Below, one piece after another: positions 54,703 through 64,000 of a stretch of 64,000 nucleotides of DNA (positions are counted from its first letter, which is position 1; each line of letters opens with the position of its first letter). The stretch is from Triplophysa rosa. Lineage: Eukaryota; Chordata; Actinopteri; Cypriniformes; Nemacheilidae. Position numbers and translations under genes: made by a program. The stretch spans positions 314,624 to 378,623 of the forward strand of contig NC_079892.1 in NCBI RefSeq assembly GCF_024868665.1, given 5' to 3'. The notes under the pieces are model-generated. The model worked only from the letters and a program-made list of their open reading frames with translations. It searched no databases and had not been told where the DNA came from.

Positions 54703-54759
54703 TGCAAATAAGTCAATAAGCAGGCTAAATGACCATACAGGTTGATATCTAAATGTTTT

Positions 54760-54866
54760 ACTTCAACTGTGGAATCGAAACTGGGAATCGATAAGAATCG
54801 AAATCGATAAGCAGAATCAGAATTGGAATCGGAATCGATGAAATTGAAAGATTCCCAACCCTAGTC
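54760..54866. repeat. hAT-like terminal sequence
   Basis: GGAATCGATGAAATTG and ATTCCCAACCCTA resemble the GGGTTGGGAATCG ends of fish hAT elements. No partner end is recognised; the gap lies on the left. Confidence 0.4.
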
Positions 54867-55159
54867 GGGTGTTTACCAAATAGGACCCGTGCAGGACTCT
54901 TGCCTGAAGCGCTTCTCCTTTTTGGTTGTCGATGTATGACGTAGTGTTTGGATTATTTGACTCACGTCGTTGACCGTAATCCTTTGTGGATTTTGAAGCA
55001 ACCGAGCGGAAAACGCAATTGTTCCCTGTGGACGCTATGTGCGCCGGATGTACGTCTTTGCTTACTTTGTCATTGTGTGTGCAATTTTATTGTTATTAAA
55101 ATGTTATATGTAACATTGTATCATGTCACACACAGGTAGTGGTGGACTGATTACACAAC

Positions 55160-55400
55160 CAACAAAATATGTTCTAAAAACATTTTTTACATTCCCATTA
55201 CGTTCTAAAAACGTAATTTCTGAATGTTTTTAAACATTCGCCAACAGTGTAAAAATTGTTTCATACCAACGTTTTTATAATATTTTTGCGTTTTGAAGAG
55301 TTAGCAATTACATAGTGTTGATAAAATGCTCTTTTGGTGTTAATGTTACTTTGACAGAACTTTTAGAGTACTTTTAGTTCTGAGAACATTCCCTGTTATT
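55160..55400. repeat. diverged GTTCTAAAAACGT-type repeat
   Basis: It shares ACGTTCTAAAAACGT-like words with the array at 42429-42857, but without regular periodicity. Confidence 0.5.
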
Positions 55401-55984
55401 CCACAGTCACGCGGGTCTTTTTTTTCCGTTTACTTGCGTTCATACGCATGCAAATGTGTTAGATCAGAAATGCAAGCTCCTGCGAAAAAAACAAAAAACA
55501 TTTTGCTGCATTCCACAAGTCAAGTTTGGTTAACTCATACCTGCAAATTCGTATCGTATGACCAATAGAGAATCACAGTGTTTCCGCTACATTCATTTCG
55601 CTGTGGCGGGCCACCACATCGAAAATCCTCCCCGCCATTCATTCATAATTTGTCCAGCCATTGTTGCTAAGTTTGCAACTCTTAGTGAGCAGCAGACGGT
55701 AGGGAGAAGTCAAAGACGCCAAATGGAAAGCCTACATTTGTTTAATAATGTTTTTTTTCCTCCTTTTATTTTATTTATTATTATAATTTTTTTTCTCCTT
55801 ATTTGTTTGTATGTTTATGGTAAAAGAGACAATTATGTATGATTGTAACTCTTCTTAATTTGTGTCTTCAATAAAAACGTCTTTGACAAGGAACGGTGCT
55901 CTTTTAATGTTAAAAGATACTTGTAATGTTTTAATGCTACTAAATCATTAGTAACATTAATGTTACTAAATACTTTTAATGTTA

Positions 55985-56150
55985 GTAAATCCAGACGTTA
56001 CTTTCGGGTTTGTGTTGGGAGATATCCTACTTCAGAGGTGTCTTGAATGCAGTATTATTAAGTGATGTGAATATGTTAATTAGCATGTGACGTCATCAAG
56101 CTCCACAGTTTCACTAAATCCTAGCGGAAAGAAACACTGGAATCAGTATG
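55985..56150 (+). repeat. left arm of a long-range inverted repeat
   Basis: Matches the reverse complement of 60365-60545. Landmarks are ATATCCTACTTC, GAGGTGTCTTGAA, AATATGTTAATTAGCATGTG, ACGTCATC and CACAGTTTCAC. Confidence 0.75.
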
Positions 56151-57540
56151 CCACGGCTTGACCTTTTCAGTTGGAGGAAATGCTAATAATAATAATATTG
56201 AACAATTTGTACAATATTTCTGCTACATTCAATACAAGTAAAGATGATACAGTACTTAATGTTATTTACAATGTTATAATCGGCAATTCACAGCCACAGG
56301 CAGTCGGTTTGCGCACGCGATAGGTCGCTTTCTAAATGCGTCTTGTGCCCTTGGAAGTAATTGCAGGAAGGGTACACCACGTGAACGATTGTCTCATATA
56401 AGGGAAAAACTGTGGTTTTATTACTGCATTCATTATGTATGATTTAAACGGCTATATTTACGAAAAACAGCTGCTCATCTCCCTCCAGAACTCGCACTAC
56501 AAAGGATCCGCCCTTCTAAGTGCGTGGGGCACATGAATACGATTGGAATTCACCCGAAGATGCGATAATAGCGTTTAGTTTCTTGCACAGGTCAATTGGT
56601 TTGCTTTATAAGACGCCAGTTTAATGTCTCAAGGGGCATTATTAGCGTTATTGATTTTCATTAATTCAACCAAATCTTCATAAACATCTTGAAAAACGAT
56701 ACCACCCCCATATTGGATGCAGCCTATTGGGGGACTGGGGTGAGTAAATTAACAACTACTTCATTTTTGGGTAAACTAACGCATTAAGAAATATAAAATT
56801 CAACTAAAAAGACTATATCCCTTTGAATTAAATATGATGAAAAGGCAAAAATACTGGATGCAATATTTGGTGCATGTTTTAATATATAACTATAGGCCTA
56901 AGTACCAGCAACAAAAACAGTATAGGAACAAAATGCATCTTGTCAGATCTGCGTCTTGGCATGTGGAAAGAAGTGGTCAAAAGCTTAGAGAGCAAAAACT
57001 GAGGTTGAGTTGTAGTCAGAGCCCATCCTTATTACTCTTTCGCTCATAACGGCTTAATATAAAGCATGAATTTGTTAACAATTGCTGCTATTTGTTAGCA
57101 TGTCATATTTATGTATATCAATATGCCGCTCACCCTCATCCAGTGTGGCTCAACCAATGCATCTGTCAAATTTCATCTGAGGTTTGATGGACACTGCTTT
57201 GATGAAAAGGTGTCAGCATGGATGATAAATACAACCCTGTGGACCTCCAACACCCAGTGCACGCGTTTCCGCTGTCTGCACAGACTTGGGATTTAAGAAG
57301 TCATAACCCTAATGTTTGAACAGCTGAGGTGGATCATCGTTCTCTATCTGATCAAGGAGGCTTCTCTGGTGGTCAGACTTGATCTTTCAGCGCTGCATTA
57401 TAGCACGAACAAAGCTTTACTCCTCACGTATTGCAATATAAGATGTTAGAGCTCTATTCTCAACTTTGATATGGTCTTGTGTAACAGTCAACGTTGTGTA
57501 ATTCCCTCTACCTCTTCTAATGCGATTATCTTTTCTTTCA
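56151..57540. other. unassigned sequence
   Basis: No gene or repeat boundary supported; probably intron of the ldlrad3-like gene. Confidence 0.4.
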
Positions 57541-57544
57541 CTCC

Positions 57545-57547
<3 letters not shown>

Positions 57548-57600
<53 letters not shown>
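57548..57600. repeat. (CT)n microsatellite
   Basis: A pure TC run just before the SINE. Confidence 0.95.
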
Positions 57601-57606
<6 letters not shown>

Positions 57607-57629
57607 CTTCTGGGTTCCATCTAATACCA

Positions 57630-57808
57630 CGTGGCTCGACTGGTGTAGTGATTATCCCTTACACCAGAGACCCGAGTTCGAGGCCGGGTCCTGACATAAC
57701 TTTGATTGTTTTGCTTGTAGTCAATGTGTCTCATGTGCAGCTGCTTTGTAACAATGAAAATTGTAAAAGCGCTATATAAATAAAGTTGAGTTGAGTTGAG
57801 TTGAGTTA
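57630..57808 (+). mobile_element. tRNA-derived SINE, full length
   Basis: The tRNA-like head has a box-A-like TGGTGTAGTGATTA and a box-B-like GAGTTCGAGGCC. The body contains CAGCTGCTTTGTAACAATGA and AGCGCTATATAAATAAAG, and the tail is repeated TTGAG. Its 3' half recurs at 10566-10690. Confidence 0.85.
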
Positions 57809-57889
57809 ATTCGCTGTAACATATACAATTTTCTCATCCTCGAAACTCAAACCATTATTTGATGACTTAAGATCGTGCTTATCAAAAGG

Positions 57890-58030
57890 CTTCCAGCCCC
57901 ACCTGCCACGCCCAGGCTTCCATCCCTGCCTTCCACGCCTAGGCTTCCAGTCCCGCCTGCCACACCCAGGCTTCCAGTCCCGCCTGCCACGCCCAGGCTT
58001 CCAGCCCAGCCAGCCTGCACTACAGTCCAG
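57890..58030. repeat. 27-bp GC-rich minisatellite
   Basis: About five units of GCTTCCAGTCCCGCCTGCCA plus CGCCCAG. Being a multiple of three, it keeps frames open on both strands, which accounts for the Gly/Pro-rich reading frames here. Confidence 0.9.
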
Positions 58031-58199
58031 GCTTCCCCTGCACGGGCCTGGCCCTCCGTCCCTCCCCCCTTCCGCTTCCACTTCACCACCCTCCTGGACT
58101 TTGTTATTTTCGGGGGCGACAAGGCCAGGACAACATATTTAAATAACAGGATTCCGCGTCCGTATCTAGTTATATGGACTGAATGCGCTGCGCCATATT

Positions 58200-58838
58200 A
58201 ACCCAGACACAAGACAAACACAATTCAAACAAACACGCAGCTCTTTCTAATGCACCTATTCTTATTATTCTTAACATATAATTTTTTCGTAGCACCATTT
58301 TTTTTTTTTTCAAGTCGGGCAAGTAAAATTCTTTCACATGTGCCCATACAAATCATTTACTTGTCCCGGACAAGCGTTAATGTCGAGCCCCGATACATCC
58401 ATCAAGAGATGAAGTTTGAAGTGAGATGTTAGAAGCGTGTGCACTGTTGCCAGGTCCCGTTACGTCTAAAGTACATGGATGATCAGGAAGTTTTTTAATG
58501 GTTCTTGCAGTTGTTTTTTTCCCCCGGGCTAAAAGAAGAATAATATTGTTCACCAGATGTTGATATTTGGGCTATGCGAGGTCATTTGAGCTAGTTTTTG
58601 GATCGTTTTGAATGGCCTTTAGCCTGGATTTGTTACGTGAATTCTGCAACCCTAGCTGTGCACTTGCACAGAAGTTCTGTTCGGAATATATTTCATATAC
58701 ATGTAAACAAATTTTCGAATCATATAGCAACATTTAGGGGACATGAAATGAAATGATCTGCAATCAGATTGCATTCATTCGGATTGATAAAAATGGGTGC
58801 ATGTAAACATAGCCACTGACAATTATTGTAGAACATGT
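58200..58838. other. unassigned sequence
   Basis: No supported gene or element. Confidence 0.4.
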
Positions 58839-59283
58839 GCTTTAAAGGGGTCATGACATGACAGACCAAATTTCCCTTGATCTTGTGACATATAAGAGGT
58901 ACTGGTATCATTTATATCATCCAAGCTAGTTTCAAATCTTAAAACGCCCTCGTCATCAATAACAAAAGCATATATACAATCTTTTTTTCGGAGAAACCCA
59001 AAGTAGAAATGGCTGGATTAGTGATGTCACTAAAGAAATTAATATTTATAAGACTTGCCTACTACTTTTACATTATCACATCTTTGGCTCCACGCACTGA
59101 CGTTCAGTCTGACTGAGAAGCGAGTGGATGTAAAGCAGGACTTGTTCACCAAAAGCTTGTAATATCAGTAAGATTGCAATGCCACACAAACGTTGTGCTG
59201 TTCCTGGCTGTGGAAAACAAGTGTCTTTGCACAGGCTTCCAAAGGACTCCCATGTCAGAGAGAAGTGGATTGTTCATTTTTAG
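58839..59283 (+). mobile_element. possible TTAA-type DNA transposon 5' end with THAP gene
   Basis: It begins TTAA followed by AGGGGTCATGACATGA and has a promoter-like stretch leading to a THAP-like coding start. THAP domains occur in Kolobok and P-type transposases. The right end is not identified, so boundaries are uncertain. Confidence 0.45.
59179..59283 (+). pseudogene. THAP-domain N-terminus, broken
   Basis: From the ATG at 59179 it reads MPHKRCAVPGCGKQVSLHRL, then PKDSHVREKWIVHF, then TAG. The C-x4-C pair, the LHRLPKD segment and the REKW Trp match the first half of a C2CH THAP zinc finger, a DNA-binding module. The rest of the finger (Cys-x2-His) is missing after the stop. It may belong to a transposon or a multicopy fish gene; it is too short to decide. 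Confidence 0.6.
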
Positions 59284-59947
59284 CCAACGTCCAAGTCTTG
59301 TCAGTGTTGACTTACATGGCAGTAGTTATGGACTAAACAAGAATCCTGCAAACTGTAAGTAATGTATTTTATTTAAATATGGTATGGTATGGTAATGACC
59401 TGTTCATACGTTATATTGCACGAGAAAGAAGCAGAACAGCATGACGAAACAGACAGCTCAGATCTGATAACACTTTAAAAAGGCCATCATGTGTTATAAA
59501 CATATTGGTATAGTGTCAATAATCTGTGCCAGTCATTGTTTTTTGCAATAAATGCACTATTTAGGATGCAAACAGTTTAAATGAGTTTTTGAGCGTGGCA
59601 TGATTAAAACGCTGTAGTAGAGCTATAAGAAGGAAAGAGAAGATTAGACCAGTGACTATTGCATATCTATTTTTCTACATGACTGTGCATGCTCTGTTTT
59701 ATTGGAATCATTCGGTAAATTGCCTTTTACTAACTTCATGTAATTGCGTAATCCTTTAAAATAAAAAATTAAAAAATTTAGATGCACAAATGATAAAATA
59801 CACAACTAAATAAATTATCTATATAACTCTCTCTAGATCTTTGTTCTCAGATTTGATCTCAAAACTGTGCTTTCGAGCATCCTAGTGGTCATTTTTGGAA
59901 ATGTAATGTGATAGAGAATAAACAGGAACCCCATTTTTGAGACTTAC
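59284..59947. other. unassigned sequence, probably ldlrad3 intron
   Basis: Nothing recognisable apart from the splice donor at its right edge (GTAAGT, minus strand, 59942-59947). Confidence 0.5.
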
Positions 59948-60094
59948 AGCAACTTCTTTCGTCACTCTTGTCGAAACAGTCTGGAAAGCCATCACACTGC
60001 CATCCTTCAGGAATACATTTTCCATCCCCACACATAAACTTTCCCGGTATGTTGCATTCTGTTGTAAAGTTATTCCCAGGAAGAAGCTGACAAT
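59948..60094 (-). CDS. ldlrad3: ldlrad3-like exon: first LDL-receptor class A module
   Basis: A 147-bp symmetric exon with a polypyrimidine acceptor (TTCTTCTCTTCAG) and a GTAAGT donor. It encodes [20 protein letters not shown], then [20 protein letters not shown] and KSDERSC: six cysteines plus the D-x3-D-x-S-D-E calcium-binding pattern of an LDLa repeat. The QLLPGNNFT lead and the position directly after the signal exon match LDLRAD3, a single-pass receptor reported to act in endolysosomal and ubiquitin-ligase (Itch/NEDD4) pathways. Other exons are not found here, so introns on both sides exceed several kilobases. The only clearly host-derived exon in the window. Confidence 0.9.
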
Positions 60095-60364
60095 CTGAAG
60101 AGAAGAAAATGTATTTCATTATTGTATTTATGTCTTGGAGATTATATAAAAGGAAAAAGGTTTTCCTTTTTTGTGTGGAGTGACCCTTCCTGTCACTCTC
60201 TCTCATCATTCTTCAGAAGTAACTGATACAACTTGTAAACAAGGTTGAAAGACCAAAAATATTCTGAGAGAGTAAAACTGAATTACACCAACAAATGTTC
60301 CACACACGGAAATAAAAATGTTCAATGACAAAATGTGGTCATTGGACCAGATAGTAGCATATAT

Positions 60365-60545
60365 TAAATTATAGATGTCAGTGTATCTGCTAGGATTTTG
60401 TGAAACTGTGGCGCTCGATGACGTCACATGCTAATTAACATATTCGTGACGTAACCAAGTAGTTTTAATACTTCAAGACACCTCGGAAGTAGGATATTTC
60501 CAACCACAAACGCAAAGGTAGCGTCTGGATGTGATGTCATGTAAT
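60365..60545 (-). repeat. right arm of a long-range inverted repeat
   Basis: Reverse complement of 55985-56150; see that entry. The two arms enclose the ldlrad3-like exon. Confidence 0.75.
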
Positions 60546-60994
60546 TTCTAGATTTTTAGTGCACATGCCAGACGTTCAGTTTTGAACGCATACAGTATAT
60601 CGTCTAAATGGGAATGGGAATTTTGTCACCAAGTAGCGTCCTTAAGGCTAACTTTTTTTAATAAAAGGAAAAAAACTTTCATATTGATTTCACTGGGGCT
60701 TTAAAAGAGCACTGTTCCATAAATTATTTCCGGGTTGAAGTGGGAATTATCTAATTTCCAAGAGCTCGTGAAGGGAGCAAAAGTTGCAACTTCAGACCCA
60801 TTTCGATTCTCTCTGAACATTACATACAGCTTATTGCCCAATAAAGCCGTTGTCATTTACATATTTTCTGTTGTCAGTTCTGTTTTATAACATTTTCTGT
60901 TTCTGTTGTCAGTTCTGTTTTATAACAGAAACACATCGTCTGATAAAATCACCAAAAACTCCTTAAAGAGCAGAGATTCATCGTGGATCCCCAG
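60546..60994. other. unassigned sequence
   Basis: A short direct duplication (TGTTGTCAGTTCTGTTTTAT, twice near 60870-60925) is the only structure seen. Confidence 0.45.
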
Positions 60995-61432
60995 AAAGTT
61001 CATTTAATATTCAGTCGACTGTGCACTGAGAAGTCCACAGGTCCTGATGGTATCTCTGCTTTATTGTTAAAACTTGTGGAGAGGAACTTGCTATGGCATG
61101 GTGTGCTATTTTTCAGGAAAAAAGCAGTAATTGTTTCATATAATACCTGATCTCTGGAAAAAAGCAGTAATTGTTCCATTACCAAAGAAACCAGGCTCGA
61201 GTGAAAACAATTATTTTAGGCCAGTAGCCTTGACATCCTGTGTGATGAAAAGTTTTGAGAATTATACGGTTTTCATTTTGAAGACTGAACTTGACCCATT
61301 ACAATTTGCATATAGGAGGGGTCGTACTAAAGAAGATGCTGTTAACACTGTGACCTATTTTATTACTAAACACTTGGAAAATCCAAAAGCTTATGCAAGG
61401 CTATTATTTGTTGATTTTAGTTTGGCTTTTAA
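60995..61432 (+). pseudogene. Rex1-like LINE reverse transcriptase fragment
   Basis: Landmarks are EKSTGPDGISALLLKLVE, then VIVPLPKKPGSSENNYFRPV and ALTSCVMKSFE, then LDPLQFAYRRGRTKEDAVNT and ARLLFVDFSLAF. A duplicated AAAAAAGCAGTAATTGTT near 61120-61165 disrupts the frame. It is truncated at both ends; the right end stops exactly at the TTAA before the next element. Confidence 0.8.
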
Positions 61433-61965
61433 AGCGGCAGTCCGTAGGATTGGCCTCTTTATCGCCATCTCAGTTTGTAATTGCTACTGCAGGTGATGTG
61501 CGGAGATATTTCTTTGCGTGAGTTGTGATTCGGCACTGCTCAACTGCGCAGATGAGTCTGATGTTTTGAGTCGTGGCCTGTGACAGTGCACCGGTGAGAA
61601 TCTTCACTGTACATCAGTAGCGCATAATAAACACAGATAACATGGCAGATGATATAACACGAAACAAATAAGAACAGAAACAGACACAAATAGCGCAAAT
61701 GGAGGCTGTGTTGAAGTGTTTTGATATTATTTCGGGTGCTGGGTCATTTTGTTATTTCTAATGGAAACTCCCGTAACGTGAACCGGACAGAAGATCCCCA
61801 AACGCGGGTCTCAAATGCTGACAGGCACGGTCATAAATCATTATACACCATACAACTATACTGTATATACTATATGCAAAGCCTTGCCATCATATCAGGG
61901 ATATAAGTCCGTAAATTTTAGTAAAATCACAGGCTTCACTTGTCCGTGCTAATTCGCGCCACATG
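61433..61965. repeat. DNA-element-like repeat, TTAA-flanked at left, including inverted partner of 41735-41995
   Basis: It begins AGCGGCAGTCCGTAGGATTG after TTAA (61429-61432). The part 61735-61965 is the reverse complement of 41735-41995. No protein is encoded. Whether both parts belong to one element is unclear. Confidence 0.5.
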
Positions 61966-62430
61966 AAATACAACTGCGGTCAAGCCAGCCGCGGTTTGAA
62001 AATACACGGTCAAGCCAGCCGCCGTTTAGGTTCAGATGCGTGCTTATTGAGTGGTTTACGGTACATTACAGGAACACCGCTTGTGAAGCTTTATTTAAAT
62101 GTAGATGATCCGCGTCTCTTGTCAATAACATATTTCTTGTTTTACGTTTAGAATATCTCGTTTTTGTCGTAATTTATGCACGTTTTTTTCTCCGAATGTT
62201 TGCATTATGATTGCTGTAACGTTATATTGTGAAACCAATGTCTCTGTCTGTATCTTAAATATGTATTATTTTAATGCCTTCTAGACCTTTGTCCTGCAAA
62301 TAAAATGTTTATGCAGTTTGCAATTACAGTACCCATGGATTTGAACAGATTTAATTACAGTATGTTTTTTGAAAGCATTTTGATTGAAAAATATTATTCC
62401 AATATAATTGACTACACAAACATTATTTCT
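61966..62430. other. unassigned sequence
   Basis: A short duplication of GTCAAGCCAGCCGC near 61979-62022 only. Confidence 0.45.
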
Positions 62431-62431
62431 C

Positions 62432-62895
62432 ATAAGTAGAAAAATATGATGGTGGGTTTAAGTAGGAGCCATACCCCACTATATGCACACAATATGGATT
62501 GATTTCACTGTAACGTTTTGGAGAAATACAATATTTTCTACTTCAAATGCCTATAGAAACTATATTTCTAATAAGTAGAAAAAAACTGATGGTGGGTTTC
62601 TATAGGGGCCATCCCACTCTATATGCACACCATATATGGACTTATTTTACTGTAGCGTTTTGGAGAAATACAATATTTTCCACTTCAAATGCCTATAGAA
62701 ACATTATTTCTAATAAGTAGAAAAACTGATGTTGTTTCTTAGGGGCCATCCCACCTATATGCACACCATTATGGATTATTTTACTGTAGCGTTTTGGAGA
62801 AATACAACATTTTTCCACTTTGAAATGCCTATAGAAGCATATTATTTCTAATAAGTAGAAAAAACTGATGATGATTTCTGTAGGGGCCATCCCAA
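62432..62895. repeat. 140-bp tandem satellite, 3.3 copies
   Basis: Units begin ATAAGTAGAAAAA at 62432, 62571, 62713 and 62851. Each has GGGGCCATCCCA-like, TATGCACACCAT and GCGTTTTGGAGAAATACAA words. The last unit is cut by the DIRS element. Confidence 0.9.
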
Positions 62896-64000
62896 CAACG
62901 ATATAGGTCCGCTACCCTCTTGAGCGTCCTCCCGAGAGCCGTCTTCATCGTGAAGTGAGAAAGAGCGGCATCTCCGAGGGGCTCCAGGACCGCATCAAGG
63001 TCGTAAGAGGGTACGGAACGCGGGTGATGTCCTTCCCGCGCCCCTAGGAACCAAATGATCAGGTTGTGCTGTCCTAGAGACTACCAGCAACTGGGTCGTG
63101 ATGAGCGGCAACAGCGGCTACATACACGTTCAGTGTGGAAAGGGAGAGATTATTCTCGAGTCTCTGGAAGGACCGCAACCACTTGATCAAGCAACTCCGC
63201 GGGTCTTCTCTCAAGAAGAGCACCAGGATGAGAAGAGGCACCACTAGGCGAATTGTCACCTAGTGGCCAGGGCCCTAGCCTGAGTAGTGGTCTAAACTGC
63301 CGCAGGGGTTAGGCCACTCAGGATCTTCTCGCTCCGTCCAGGGGCCAGACATGGAGGTCCCAGAGGTCTAGCCCGTGATGCCATAACGTGCCCTTCCCCT
63401 GGGAAGGCAGGTCCTTCGTCAGGGGAATCGGCCAGGGGGGAGCTGTCGTCAAGAGCATTAGCTCCGAGAACCAAGTCCGGTTGGGCCAGTATGGCGCAAC
63501 TAGTACACTTGATGCTCCTCTTCCCTGACCTTGCACAGGGTCTGTGCAGTGAGGCTCACTGGGAAGACGTACTTCCGCTTGTCCCACGGCCAGCTGTGCG
63601 CTAGAGCCTCCGTGCCGAGGCAGGGAGTACCTTAGCGGCAATGGGTGGTGTCCAGGGAGGCGAAGGGGTCTACCTGAGCCCGCCCTGACTGTCCCAAATG
63701 AGCTGGCTAGCGGGGGTAGTCGCCACTCTCCGCGAGGCGTAACTGACGAGAGAGCACATCGGCTGTCTGGTTCAGGTCACCTGGGATATGTGTGGCCCTG
63801 CGGACTCCACAGGAGGAGGCGTCGGGCGAGTCGTGTTAGCTGCCATAAGCGAACGCCACCCTGGCGGTTAAAAACGCTACGGCAGTTGTGCAGTCCGACC
63901 GGACCAGCACGTGCTTGTTCTGCACGAGAGGTTGTAACCCCTTCAGTGCGGGTAGCACATCCAACAACTCTAGGCAATTGAATGCCTGCGCAGGCGGGGG
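62896..64000 (-). mobile_element. DIRS retrotransposon #4, running off the window
   Basis: Parallels DIRS #2 from about 12300 to 13470. From low to high coordinates it has recombinase (63074-63259, LSLSTLNVYVAAVAAHHDPV), the overlap region (VLGANALDDSSPLADSPDEG), and RNase H-linked pol. Several frameshifts are present. It begins abruptly in the middle of the recombinase, so the 3' part and terminal repeat are lost. Confidence 0.82.
63300..64000 (-). pseudogene. DIRS #4 pol fragment (RNase H to post-RNase H region)
   Basis: The readable pieces VAPYWPNRTWFSELMLLTTA and RLARRLLLWSP, and the FNRQGG segment, correspond to the RNase H and connecting region of DIRS #2. Frame breaks at about 63640 and 63780 prevent a continuous product. 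The catalytic reverse transcriptase part lies beyond 64000 if it exists. Confidence 0.7.

Noticed and set aside
55558..55842. 94-codon plus-strand frame ending in a hydrophobic Phe/Ile stretch
   Set aside because: The hydrophobic end is a T-rich run; no start context, domain or conservation can be seen.
57806..58201. Gly- and Pro-rich reading frames on both strands
   Set aside because: Produced by a 27-bp minisatellite whose length is a multiple of three.

Overview
The window reads as vertebrate, most likely teleost and probably cyprinid-like, nuclear DNA. The evidence is one recognisable host exon, the first LDL-receptor class A module of an ldlrad3-like gene (minus strand, 59948-60094), surrounded by a dense stack of fish-type transposable elements: DIRS retrotransposons, a Gmr1-like Ty3/gypsy element, L2 and Rex1-like LINEs, hAT and Tc1/mariner-type MITEs, tRNA-derived SINEs and a complete endogenous retrovirus. 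There are 100 Ns at 54330-54429 and one ambiguous base at 51558. Most of the window is probably intron or intergenic sequence of the ldlrad3 locus.

Layout, 1-31 kb. A dispersed repeat (447-5045) contains a hAT element (838-4982, perfect 8-bp target duplication), which contains a deleted DIRS element (1950-4900). An L2-type LINE follows on the minus strand (about 5114-8652). It has an SGNH-esterase ORF1, a 1.2-kb hAT-like MITE at an internal deletion, and a reverse transcriptase C-terminus. A minus-strand Gmr1-like gypsy element (8653-21450; LTR, gag, protease, integrase) is split by about 9 kb of later insertions: a SINE tail, a near-complete DIRS element (10698-16557), a CA-rich tract, a truncated DIRS (16891-18300) and a small LTR element (18301-19694). 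From 21.5 to 30 kb lie a possible solo LTR, SINE and LINE tails, a MITE, a palindrome, a possible 36-codon spliced ORF and the left part of a TIR element.

Layout, 30-41 kb. A complete endogenous retrovirus lies on the minus strand (30057-41136), with about 1% divergent LTRs, a CTCC target duplication, a tRNA-Leu-type primer site, a 71-bp tandem array in its leader, frameshifted gag and pol, and an uninterrupted env. Gag and protease share a frame across one UAG codon. Between protease and reverse transcriptase is an extra domain with two HxT/S motifs that resembles 2H phosphoesterases. I regard this as the most interesting signal in the window.

Layout, 41-64 kb. This part holds a Rex1-like LINE, 51-bp and 22-bp AACGTT-rich tandem arrays, and a phase-consistent spliced gene on the minus strand (47795-51414) encoding a DUF4806-type protein. 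It also holds nested MITEs, a tandem segmental duplication carrying hAT transposase fragments, a SINE, a THAP-domain fragment, the ldlrad3 exon, a 140-bp satellite, and a fourth DIRS element running off the right edge. Apart from the ldlrad3 exon and possibly the DUF4806 gene, everything recognised is mobile DNA. The nesting gives a relative order of insertion, with the DIRS copies and the retrovirus among the youngest.
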